A stretch of 14,414 bases of DNA from an uncultured Dialister sp. (GCF_900538805.1 NZ_UPZP01000053.1:1-14414), one strand, 5' to 3'. Positions 5,308 through 12,743 are shown, counted from the stretch's first letter. Made by a program: numbers and translations. Notes: generated by a model from the letters alone, not told the origin.

Positions 5308-6197
5308 TGGAAGGGGACTACGAGAAAATGGATTTCCTCTTCGGCTCCGTTCCCGACACCCTCTCCCAGCTCATACGCACCGCCTTTGTGGCACGAAAGA
5401 GCTATACCTTCATTGTTTCCGATTTCTCATCTATAGAAGCGAGGGTCCTGGCCTACATGGCAAGGGAAAAATGGCGCATCGATTCCTTTGCAGCAAACAA
5501 GGATATATACGCCCAGTCGGCACAGAGAATGTTCAGTAAGCCCGTGGTGAAAGGCGGCATTAACAGTGACCTTCGGCAGAAAGGGAAAATCGCCGAACTG
5601 GCATTAGGCTACGGCGGGGGAGAAGGGGCCCTGATGGCCATGGGCGCCCTGGACATGGGACTCACGGCAGAAGAACTGCCAAACCTTGTAAACATCTGGC
5701 GCGGCGCCAATCCCCACATCGTTTCCTACTGGTGGCAGGTGGACCGGGCTGTGAGAGAAGCCATAGAGCAGCTCAGAGTCACCAGAGTGGGGAGCCTTTC
5801 CTTCTACATGAAAAAAGGCACCCTCTTCATCGCCCTTCCCTCTGGCCGCCGCCTTGCCTATCCCGGCGCCGCCCTCACCGGCAGCACCTACGGCAGAACA
5901 GCCATCACCTACATGGGCCTTGATACCAAAAGGAAATGGAGCCGCATCGAATCCTACGGCCCCAAATTCGTAGAAAACATCATCCAGGCCATCTCCAGGG
6001 ACATCCTCGCCTATGCCATGCATAACCTCAGGGATTATTTCATCTGTGGCCACGTGCACGACGAAGTCATTGTGGAATGCAGGGAAGGAACGGCGGTGGA
6101 AGAAATCACCGATATCATGGAACAGACGCCGGACTGGATGCCGGGGCTCCTGTTGAGGGCGGATGGGTATGAGACGAGGTGTTATCGGAAGATGTGA
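5304..6197 (+). CDS. phage family A DNA polymerase, C-terminal part (frameshifted)
   Basis: This frame contains the catalytic polymerase core: motif A FIVSDFSSIEARVLA (Asp at about residue 40, counted from TTG 5304), motif B RQKGKIAELALGYGG at 91-105 and motif C HVHDEVIVE at 250-258, ending with LLLRADGYE, as usual for these phage enzymes. Read through with a -1 shift, ...DLARRL joins LMEGDYEKMDFLF with no gap relative to the family pattern, so only one base appears missing. A TTG at 5304 and an ATG at 5307 overlap the upstream stop (TTTGATG), so re-initiation could make a separate polypeptide, but there is no clear ribosome binding site. A polymerase separated from its exonuclease and the QNLPR motif would probably not be functional alone. 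Confidence 0.85.
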   Translation: MMEGDYEKMDFLFGSVPDTLSQLIRTAFVARKSYTFIVSDFSSIEARVLAYMAREKWRIDSFAANKDIYAQSAQRMFSKPVVKGGINSDLRQKGKIAELALGYGGGEGALMAMGALDMGLTAEELPNLVNIWRGANPHIVSYWWQVDRAVREAIEQLRVTRVGSLSFYMKKGTLFIALPSGRRLAYPGAALTGSTYGRTAITYMGLDTKRKWSRIESYGPKFVENIIQAISRDILAYAMHNLRDYFICGHVHDEVIVECREGTAVEEITDIMEQTPDWMPGLLLRADGYETRCYRKM

Positions 6198-6284
6198 CAC
6201 TTACGGCGGGAACTGGACTGTCATTGGTGGACGGATCGAGGGTCGAAGATTGGGATCGGGATCGGGGAGCCACGCTTTACACTT

Positions 6285-6310
6285 GTCATCCTGAGCGAAA
6301 GCGAAGGAAC
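6285..6310 (+). repeat. dispersed repeat, GTCATCCTGAGCG type, copy 1
   Basis: GTCATCCTGAGCGAAAGCGAAGG-like sequence; an inverted relative lies at 12473-12499. This family of short dispersed repeats (TCATCCTGAGCG...CGAAGGATCTC) is common in several bacterial genomes. Function unknown. Confidence 0.6.
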
Positions 6311-6314
6311 GTCG

Positions 6315-6398
6315 GTCGACCAATTAAAAGGAAAGCCCTCTTATGGGCAGGCTAAGGGCCAACTTTGGTCGACTCGCGCATTCTCTGCAGAATGCGCG
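6315..6398. other. nested inverted repeats and hairpin (possible structured RNA)
   Basis: GTCGACCAA at 6315-6323 pairs with TTGGTCGAC at 6365-6373. Inside, GCCC/GGGC and GCCCT/AGGGC offer two competing small hairpins. Immediately after lies a perfect 10-bp hairpin, CGCGCATTCT (6375-6384) with AGAATGCGCG (6389-6398). No gene overlaps this stretch. Confidence 0.5.
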
Positions 6399-6460
6399 CA
6401 TTACGCGTCGAAAGTGATGCTATTGGCATTAAATACCAGTTAGCGGGGCGGTGCTTTCCT

Positions 6461-6547
6461 GTATTCCCGAAGGGGCCTGCGGCCGTTGGCCGCAGAGGGG
6501 CGTATGGCATCCATCGGGCCTGTGGTCCTCGGTGCCAAGGGTTGTGG
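6461..6547 (+). repeat. structured hairpin element B, copy 1
   Basis: It starts GTATTCCCGAAGGGGCC, then CTGCGGCC/GGCCGCAG stem, AGAGGGGC, then an outer GGCA/TGCC stem enclosing GGGCC/GGTCC, then GGGTTGTG. The second copy at 13798-13881 has the same layout with compensatory changes in the stems. A terminator follows at 6574-6604, so it may be the end of a transcript. Function unknown. Confidence 0.65.
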
Positions 6548-6573
6548 CCGCTGACGCGGCGGGGGCGAAAAGG

Positions 6574-6604
6574 GGCGCTTTTCTATAGGAAAGGCGCCTT
6601 TTTC
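6574..6604 (+). terminator. intrinsic terminator
   Basis: GGCGCTTTTC (6574-6583) pairs with GAAAGGCGCC (6589-6598) over 10 bp with one G-U pair, followed by TTTTTC. It lies upstream of the mod promoter and could end either the polymerase transcript or a short RNA covering 6315-6547. Confidence 0.7.
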
Positions 6605-6668
6605 TATGGAATGGAGCGGAATAAGAAGCCCCTGAAGTGCTCTGGGCTTCCGGGCGTATAACTTATGG

Positions 6669-6698
6669 TTTCAACTTTGAATCTGATTCTGCTACAAT
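6669..6698 (+). promoter_or_regulatory. putative sigma-70-type promoter of the type III RM operon
   Basis: TACAAT at 6693-6698 is a good -10 box. TTTCAA at 6669-6674 is a modest -35 box with 18-bp spacing. It lies just after the terminator at 6574-6604 and 27 bases before the mod ATG. Confidence 0.5.
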
Positions 6699-6725
6699 AG
6701 AGAAAATAAGGAAGGGGGACGACGT

Positions 6726-8312
6726 ATGCCCACGCTGAATTGGATTGGAAAAGACAAGGTAGTGAATTATCATCTGAAGGTGCCTTACCATGTACTGGAG
6801 AGGAAGTACAGCTTCGATGAAAAAGGACAGCATGAGAAGGACAACGGCAGTGAGAACATGATTATCCATGGAGATAATCTGCTGGCCCTAAAGTCACTTC
6901 TTCCTAAGTATGAAGGAAAAATCAAATGCATCTACATCGATCCGCCCTACAATACGGGCAATGAAGGATGGGTGTATAACGATAATGTGAACGATCCCCG
7001 CATCAAAAAGTGGCTGGGGGAAGTGGTGGGAAAAGAAGGGGAGGATCTGTCCCGCCACGATAAGTGGCTCTGCATGATGTATCCCCGGCTTCGGCTGCTG
7101 CAGAAACTGCTGGCTGAGGATGGGGCCATTTTCATTTCCATTGATGATAATGAACAGGCTAATTTGAAACCAATATGTGATGAAATTTTTGGACAACAAA
7201 ATTTTGTTGCGACTTTTGTTTGGCAAAAGAGAACATCACCAGATATGCGTAAAAGGGTAAGCACGGCTCATGAATATATCTTATGTTACACCACTAATAC
7301 CAAATATATAGAAAATATTATAAATTTAGCAGAGCTGGACGAAAAGGATAAGAGTAAATACACAAATCCTGATAATGATCCAAAGGGACCTTGGGCATCC
7401 AGCGATTTTACTGCGCAAGGATACCGTCCTAACCAAATGTATACTATTGTTACACCAGGTGGAAAATCATATACACCTTCCCCAGGACATTGTTGGAAAA
7501 ATATTGAAAGTGAATATTTACGACAGTTAAAAGAAGGGCGAATGTGGTTTGGCAAGGATGGCAACTCAATGCCACGTAGAAAAACCTACTTATCTGAACG
7601 TGAAGGGAAAAACGTATGGACTTGGTGGAGCAATACTGATGTAGGTCACACACAAGAGGCCACTCAAGAATTAACTAAATTGTTTGGAACAAAAACAGCT
7701 TTTGATTATCCCAAACCAGTTAGACTTATTCAGAAAATCATACAAATTGCAACTCATAAAGATTCTATTATTCTTGACTCTTTTGCAGGTTCCGGAACCA
7801 CTGCTCATGCAGTATTAAATCAAAACCAAAAGGATGGAGGACACCGTAAATTCATTTTAATTGAAATGATGGACTATGCCGATACCATTACTGCTGAGCG
7901 GGTAAAGCGTGTGATTTCTGGATATGGAGATGGCAAAAAGGCCGTTCCCGGCACCGGCGGTAATTTTTCCTATTATGAGTTAGGCCAGCCTCTCATGAAG
8001 GATGGTTTCCTCAATGAAGATGTGGGAGAAAAGGCTATCCGGCAGTATGTGTATTTCATGGATACGAAGGAAAATAGGCCGGAGGAAAAGGCTGAAGAGC
8101 CCTATTTCCTTGGAAAGCATCTGGGTACGGCCTATTATTTCTTCTATAAGAAGGATGAATCTACCACCCTTGACTATAAGCTGCTCAGTACGGTGAAGAC
8201 GAAGGCGGAGTCCTATGTGATGTATGCGGACAGCTGTCTTTTGTCGCAGGATGAACTGATGAATTATCATATTACTTTTAAGAAGATTCCCCGGGATATT
8301 GCCCGTTTATAA
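6726..8312 (+). CDS. mod: type III restriction-modification methyltransferase (Mod subunit)
   Basis: This 528-aa adenine-N6 methyltransferase recognises the site for the type III RM system and protects host DNA. DPPYNTG (Asp72-Gly78, catalytic motif IV) precedes FAGSGTT (residues 353-359, SAM-binding motif I), the beta-class order usual for Mod proteins. The region between them is the target recognition domain, and this stretch (about 7140-7870) is conspicuously AT-rich (about one third GC by hand count of one line, against about half before it). RHDKWLCMMYPRLRLLQKLL and DGAIFISIDDNEQANL are also typical Mod blocks. A GGAAGGGGG-type ribosome binding site lies at about 6710-6718. The stop overlaps the ribosome binding site of res, so the two genes form an operon. 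The frame is intact. Confidence 0.93.
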   Translation: MPTLNWIGKDKVVNYHLKVPYHVLERKYSFDEKGQHEKDNGSENMIIHGDNLLALKSLLPKYEGKIKCIYIDPPYNTGNEGWVYNDNVNDPRIKKWLGEVVGKEGEDLSRHDKWLCMMYPRLRLLQKLLAEDGAIFISIDDNEQANLKPICDEIFGQQNFVATFVWQKRTSPDMRKRVSTAHEYILCYTTNTKYIENIINLAELDEKDKSKYTNPDNDPKGPWASSDFTAQGYRPNQMYTIVTPGGKSYTPSPGHCWKNIESEYLRQLKEGRMWFGKDGNSMPRRKTYLSEREGKNVWTWWSNTDVGHTQEATQELTKLFGTKTAFDYPKPVRLIQKIIQIATHKDSIILDSFAGSGTTAHAVLNQNQKDGGHRKFILIEMMDYADTITAERVKRVISGYGDGKKAVPGTGGNFSYYELGQPLMKDGFLNEDVGEKAIRQYVYFMDTKENRPEEKAEEPYFLGKHLGTAYYFFYKKDESTTLDYKLLSTVKTKAESYVMYADSCLLSQDELMNYHITFKKIPRDIARL

Positions 8313-8322
8313 GGAGGCCATG

Positions 8323-9201
8323 ATGGAGCTGAAAAATTATCAGAAAACGGTGATGCATGACCTGGCCGACTATATGGATGCGGTGAATGAGGCGCCGGAC
8401 CTTTTCCGGGCGTGGGATTTGTACTGGAGCAGGAAGGATATTACTGTCGGTGACCACGGTGTGCCGGGCTACAATAATTCCATCAGAAGGGTGCCCCATG
8501 TGTGCATGAAGGTTCCCACCGGAGGTGGTAAGACTTTTATGGCCTGCGCTTCTTTGAAAATGATTTTTGACAGGATGCCTCTTTTGAAAGCCCGGGTGGT
8601 GGTGTGGCTGGTGCCGTCCAATTCTATCCTCACCCAGACCATTTCCAATTTGTCAAATCCCAGCCATCCGTACCGCGTAAGGCTGGATCGGGATTTTCAG
8701 GGAAAGGTGGAGGTGCTGACGAAGGAAGAGCTTCTTTCGGGGCAGAATTTCTCACCGGACACAGTGCGGGATGAATTGACGGTATGCGTCCTTTCCTATG
8801 ATTCTCTCCGCATTGACAGTCGGAACAAGGATATCCGTAAAGTGTATCAGGAGAATGGCAACCTCTATCGCTTTGCAGAGGAGTATCAGAATAAGGAAAT
8901 GCTTCTCCCCAATACGCCGGACACCGCACTGATCCAGGTGCTGCGCCAGCTGTCACCGGTGACCATTGTGGACGAAAGCCATAATGCTTCTTCCGACTTG
9001 TCCATTGAGATGCTGAACCACTTGAATCCTTCCTTTGTCCTTGACCTGACTGCCACGCCCAGAAGCAATAGCAATGTGATTTCCTATGTGGATGCCAGGG
9101 AACTGAAGAAAGAGCATATGGTGAAGCTGCCGGTGATTGTATATAACCGGTACTCCAAGGATAAGTCATTGGCGATGCCATCAGGCTTCGGAATTTTTTA
9201 G
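8323..9201 (+). pseudogene. res: type III restriction endonuclease Res, 5' part (frameshifted)
   Basis: Res is the ATP-dependent helicase-nuclease subunit that acts with Mod. This 292-aa part has the Q-like start MELKNYQKTVMHDLADY, Walker A VPTGGGKTF (residues 64-72), VVVWLVPSNSIL (motif Ia), the Walker B box IVDESH (215-220) and LDLTATP (motif III, about 240-246). ATG 8323 is chosen because AAGGAGG at 8311-8317 is five bases away; ATG 8320 is two bases away. The frame ends at TAG 9199-9201 after a non-homologous tail. Reading in the -1 frame from 9165 restores the expected family sequence VIGDAIRLRNFLEEKA, so a single base is probably missing between 9160 and 9166. As read, this part lacks motif VI and the nuclease. 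Confidence 0.88.
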
Positions 9202-11009
9202 AGGAAAAAGCTAAAAAAGAGGAAGAAAATGGGGCACCCTATATCCGTCCTATCGTCCTTTTCCAGGCCCAGCCGAAAATCGCCAGTGACAGCGATACCT
9301 TTGGAAAAATCAAGAAAATTCTGGTGGACCTTCATATTCCGGAAAACCAGATCGCCATTAAAACGTCTAAAGTGGATGATTTAAAAGACAGAAATCTCCT
9401 TTCCCGGGACTGCCCTGTACGCTATATCATTACGGTGAATGCATTGAAAGAGGGGTGGGACTGTCCCTTTGCCTATATCCTTGCATCATTGGCCAATAAG
9501 ACATCCCAGGTGGATGTGGAGCAGATTCTGGGCCGCGTACTCCGCCAGCCCTATGCCAAGAGGCAGAATGATTCTGTACTGAATATTTCTTATGTGCTCA
9601 CCTGTTCCGCTGACTTCCGCTCTACCCTGGACAGTGTGGTGAAAGGGCTGAACGGTGCGGGATTCTCGTCAAAGGATTACCGCATAGGCAGTATGGCGGG
9701 AATGGAAAATCCAGCCGACGAAAAGGTGCCCGCTTCCATTTTTGACACCCCTGCCCAAATGCCGGAAAAGGACAACGCGGCCATAGAAAATACTTCTACA
9801 GAAGATACAGCGCAGGACGACCTGTCAGATATCCATACCGATGCCATTTCCCGTAGTCTGCAGACGCCCTCTTCCATGACAATCCAAGAAACTGGGACGG
9901 AAATGGAAAACCCATCGGATCCCCTGACTGACATGGTCAATCATGCGGAGAAAAGAGAAAAAGAGTATATCCATGATGCCAAAGAGGCCGAAGAAAGTGG
10001 ACTTCAGGGAGGGGAGCTGGGAGATATGCTTCATCAGTACAAGATGAAAAGTGAATTCCAAGATGAAATGGAAACCATAAAGCTGCCGCAGTTTGCGATA
10101 GTAACCGGAGCTTCCCTTTTCAATGGTGCAGGGAAAATGGCGGTGACCAAAGATGCATTTCTGAAAGGTTTCTCCCTGGAACACGAAGATGCCCATGTGG
10201 CCTTTTCCAATACGCCGGACAATATGTATACGGTAGACCTGTCTGAAACCGGAGAGGCTGTACCGCAGTACAAAATGACAAACCGTTATGTGAGAGCAGC
10301 ATTTCGGGAGAGCCTGGAGGCCATGCCGAATGAACAAAAGCTGCAGGCATGCATTAACAGCATATCCAGTGCCATTTCCCGCTATGATAATGTGAAAGAT
10401 GAGGAGGTGCGTCAATACCTGAAACGGGTCTTTGAAGGCCTGACGGAGAATGAAATCGACCAGGCCCTGCAGTCTATCAATGCCTACGGCCGGGCGGTAG
10501 AAGAAAAAATCAGAAATCTCCAAAATGAATATCGAAAGAAAACATTTTCCAGAAAAGCGGAAGCAGATTTATCCGTGAGCCCTCTGTACAGTTTCCCAAA
10601 GGTCATTACTCCTGCAAAAGCTGTCAGTTCCATTCCTAAAAGCCTTTATGAAGCAGAATCAAATGATATGAACAACTTTGAGTGGACCATGGCCAACGCC
10701 ATGGCGCAGATGGACAACGTCAAATGGTGGCATAGAAATATTGAGCGCAAAGGATTCTTCATCAATGGCTTTATCAACCACTACCCCGATTTCATCGTCA
10801 TGACGAAGGCAGGACGCATCCTTATGGTAGAAACGAAAGGAGACCAGCTGCTGAATGATGACAGCAGGGATAAACTCCTTCTGGGACGTAAATGGGCAAG
10901 CATGGCAGGAATCAGTTATCGGTATTTCATGGTATTTGAATCCATAGATCCGAACCTGGACGGTGCATTTGCCAAAGAGGATTTCCTCAATCTGTTAAAG
11001 AAACTTTGA
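9165..11009 (+). pseudogene. res: type III restriction endonuclease Res, 3' part (frameshifted)
   Basis: From 9165 the -1 frame reads VIGDAIRLRNFLEE and stays open to 11009. It contains YIRPIVLFQAQPK, the block YIITVNALKEGWDCPFAYILASLANKTSQVDVEQILGRVLR (split here as VNALKEGWDC and QILGRVLR, helicase motifs V and VI), a long polar acidic linker (about 9700-10050), and a C-terminal PD-(D/E)xK nuclease with HYPDFIV (near 10780) and VETKG (near 10830). The nearest start-like codon is GTG 9324, without a good ribosome binding site, so this part is probably not translated efficiently. All nuclease and helicase motifs downstream of the break are intact, which suggests that the lesion is recent or an assembly error. 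Confidence 0.85.
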
Positions 11010-11058
11010 TTTTCATCCATCCCGCCCATGATTCACCGGCGGAGAGAAAGTAAAAATA

Positions 11059-11100
11059 ATCCGGTCGGATGCGTATTATGCAGCCCGGCCGGATTTTATT
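11059..11100 (+). terminator. intrinsic terminator of the RM operon
   Basis: ATCCGGTCGG (11059-11068) pairs with CCGGCCGGAT (11085-11094) over 10 bp with one G-U pair, followed by TTTATTT and, slightly later, more T-rich sequence. It lies 50 bases after the res stop. Confidence 0.75.
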
Positions 11101-11150
11101 TCAAAATTTTTTCAAAAATTTCTTTACTGTGCCAAGTCCTGTCATAGTCC

Positions 11151-11161
11151 CTGCGTATAAT
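11151..11161 (+). promoter_or_regulatory. putative -10 box of the paralogue pair
   Basis: TATAAT at 11156-11161, preceded by TGCG, is a strong -10 match between the RM terminator and the first paralogue (ATG 11221). I find no good -35 box at 16-18 bases. Confidence 0.4.
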
Positions 11162-11220
11162 AAAGGTAGAAGCCCTGAAACGGGGAAGCATCTTATATCA
11201 TTACAAATGAGGCGATAGAT

Positions 11221-11772
11221 ATGAAAATCGAATCGGTGGAAAAGACGGCGAAGGTCATTGCGGCGCTGCTGAAGGAGAAATTTCCGGACGTCCACTTCCA
11301 CGTGGAGGCGGAATACCCGAACGGGACGGATAGGGTGGTTGTCCGGTATACAGATGGACCGGCGCCGGTGCTTGTGCATTACTACATCGATAAATTCCAG
11401 ACCATGCACCCTTTGAATGGAGACCTGGTTTTCCTGACTCTTGACCCTTCTATACTGGGGTGTTCGGGGACCAGCCTTGTGTGCTGTGACTGGAGACTGT
11501 CTCCGGCTGTTGAATCCATGGTGCGAAAGGCCTATGAGGCGGAATTTCATGAGCCCTATCAGTATAATGGTCATGGCTTCTTTGACATCACTTCCTACTA
11601 CCGCAGCTGTCCACAGCTCTGGCCGGCGAAGTATCAGCGGCTCTATGAAGAGCAGAAAAAGGTGCCTAAGGAAGAGCCGCCGGTGCTGAAGAAGAAGGAT
11701 GATAAGGTGGTTTACTACGAGGATTTCAAAACTGCGGCGCTTCACTATGATGTAGATCATCATTTTCAGTAA
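11221..11772 (+). CDS. LPD29-like small protein, paralogue A
   Basis: This 183-aa cytoplasmic protein has no signal peptide or membrane segment. The first ~60 residues (VEKTAKVIAALLKEKFPDVHFHVEAEYPNG...VVVRYTDGP...VHYYIDKF) resemble the LPD29 domain (large polyvalent protein-associated domain 29: 'A..IR..LK..FP...FSV......V.V.WTDGP'), which occurs in phage and mobile-element proteins. The rest is unfamiliar: DPSILGCSGTSLVCCDWRLS, then SYYRSCPQLWPAKYQRLYEEQKKVPKEEPPVL and KDDKVVYYEDFK. GAGG at 11209-11212 serves as ribosome binding site. A 592-bp-shifted paralogue follows. Position beside an RM system and antitoxins suggests an accessory or defence-related role, but this is inference; the function is unknown. 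Confidence 0.7.
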   Translation: MKIESVEKTAKVIAALLKEKFPDVHFHVEAEYPNGTDRVVVRYTDGPAPVLVHYYIDKFQTMHPLNGDLVFLTLDPSILGCSGTSLVCCDWRLSPAVESMVRKAYEAEFHEPYQYNGHGFFDITSYYRSCPQLWPAKYQRLYEEQKKVPKEEPPVLKKKDDKVVYYEDFKTAALHYDVDHHFQ

Positions 11773-11812
11773 GTGTTAAAGGATCTGAAGCATTACAAAT
11801 GAGGCGATATAC

Positions 11813-12364
11813 ATGAAAATCGAATCGGTGGAAAAGACGGCGAAGGTGATTGCGGCGCTGCTGAAGGAGAAGTTCCCGGACGTCCACTTCCACGTGGAGG
11901 CGGAATATCCGAACGGGGAGGACCAGGTGGTTGTCCGGTATATAGATGGACCGGTTCCTCAGCTTGTCCATTACTATGTAGATAAGTATAAAAACCTTTT
12001 CATTATCAATGGAGACTTGTTATATCTTCCTCTTGATCCTTCCATCCTTGGATGTTCGGGAACCGGTCTTGTGTTTTGCGACTGGTCTTTGTCGCTTTCC
12101 GTTCAATCAATTGCTTTAAAAGCTTATGAATGTGAATTTAATAAGCCTTATGCTTCGGAAGGCAATGAATTTATTTCGATTTCTTCCTACTACGAAGGCC
12201 GCCCGCAGCTCTGGCCGGCGAAGTATCAGCGGCTCTATGAGGAGCAGAAGAAGGTGCCTAAGGAAGAGCCGCCGGTGCTGAAGGAGAAGGATGATAAGGT
12301 GGTTTACTACGAGGATTTCAAGAACGCCGCCATGGACTATGCGATCAAGCATCATAACTGGTGA
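11813..12364 (+). CDS. LPD29-like small protein, paralogue B
   Basis: This 183-aa protein is a tandem duplicate of the gene at 11221. Residues 1-35 are identical and residues about 131-172 (PQLWPAKYQ...VYYEDFK) nearly identical, while the middle (about residues 36-130) is clearly diverged (for example YKNLFIINGDLLYLPL against FQTMHPLNGDLVFLTL) although of exactly the same length. DPSILGCSGT and the CDW motif are kept in both. The DNA of the middle of this copy is more AT-rich than in copy A. The upstream leader CATTACAAATGAGGCGATA is also duplicated (11199 and 11791), providing the same ribosome binding site. The gap to copy A is 40 bases, so they are probably cotranscribed. Function unknown. 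Confidence 0.7.
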   Translation: MKIESVEKTAKVIAALLKEKFPDVHFHVEAEYPNGEDQVVVRYIDGPVPQLVHYYVDKYKNLFIINGDLLYLPLDPSILGCSGTGLVFCDWSLSLSVQSIALKAYECEFNKPYASEGNEFISISSYYEGRPQLWPAKYQRLYEEQKKVPKEEPPVLKEKDDKVVYYEDFKNAAMDYAIKHHNW

Positions 12365-12600
12365 CTAGTGGCTAGTTGCTAGTGGCTGGTGGCTGGCTGC
12401 GAGCTGCTCTATCCCCACAGGGCCCCGCCGACCGGTAGTTAATAGCGTTTCTGGTCACTTTCTACTCTTACCGAGATCCTTCGCTGCGCTCAGGATGACA
12501 GTGGAGGGCGTGGCTCCAGTATCTGGTAGCTTGTATCTAGGAACCAGCCACCACCGCGCCGCAAGGCACTGGGCGTGGAATAGAGGAGTGGAAAGTATAT
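12365..12600. repeat. intergenic repeats (TAGTGGCTGG type and GTCATCC type)
   Basis: No gene is seen. 12365-12397 is a run of CTAGTGGCTGGTGG-like units; its reverse complement (CCAGCCACCACC) appears at 12543-12555, so the two bracket the interior as imperfect inverted repeats. The interior holds a GAGATCCTTCGC/CTCAGGATGAC repeat at 12473-12499, an inverted relative of 6285-6310. Confidence 0.65.
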
Positions 12601-12603
12601 AAG

Positions 12604-12650
12604 AAAAAGGCAGTGAAGAAATGGAAATCATTTCTTCATTGCCTTTTTTC
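12604..12650. terminator. strong bidirectional terminator
   Basis: AAAAAGGCAGTGAAGAAATG (12604-12623) pairs with CATTTCTTCATTGCCTTTTT (12629-12648) over 20 bp with one G-U pair and a 5-nt loop. T-runs result on both strands, so it can end plus-strand transcripts from the paralogue pair and minus-strand transcripts of the AbiEi operon. Confidence 0.8.
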
Positions 12651-12656
12651 ATTTAT

Positions 12657-12743
12657 TCACAGGAAGCGGTCAATGGGCGTATCAGGAAGTCCGCTATCAA
12701 AAAATGCTTCATGTCCGTTCAGCTGCTCTGTTGTCATTTTCAT
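12657..12743 (-). pseudogene. 28-codon stub after AbiEi, probable remnant of the AbiEii toxin gene
   Basis: An ATG overlaps the antitoxin stop as TAATG, the coupling expected for the second gene of an AbiE operon. The short product begins MKMTTEQLNG, which resembles the 'M..T..QLK.' start of AbiEii nucleotidyltransferase toxins, then diverges and ends after 28 residues (…PIDRFL) a few bases before the shared terminator. A normal toxin is several hundred residues long. The simplest reading is that a large internal deletion removed the toxin; it could also be a chance small frame. Confidence 0.45.

Noticed and set aside
5299..5309. CTT TGA at the polymerase break resembles the prfB-type +1 frameshift site
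   Set aside because: The downstream polymerase frame is -1 relative to the upstream frame, so a +1 slip would enter the wrong frame. No canonical -1 slippery heptamer is present in frame either.
6365..6661. 98-codon plus-strand frame between polymerase and mod
   Set aside because: It spans hairpins, element B and a terminator and has no ribosome binding site or protein-like features.
9825..10523. Long minus-strand frame (232 codons) within res
   Set aside because: It is antisense to the conserved Res coding sequence, with Phe/His-rich composition typical of shadows.
11101..11763. 220-codon minus-strand frame over paralogue A, mirrored by shorter minus-strand frames over paralogue B
   Set aside because: The duplicated minus-strand frames simply mirror the duplicated genes. 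The plus strand has the conserved ribosome binding sites and starts, and the minus frames differ in length between copies.
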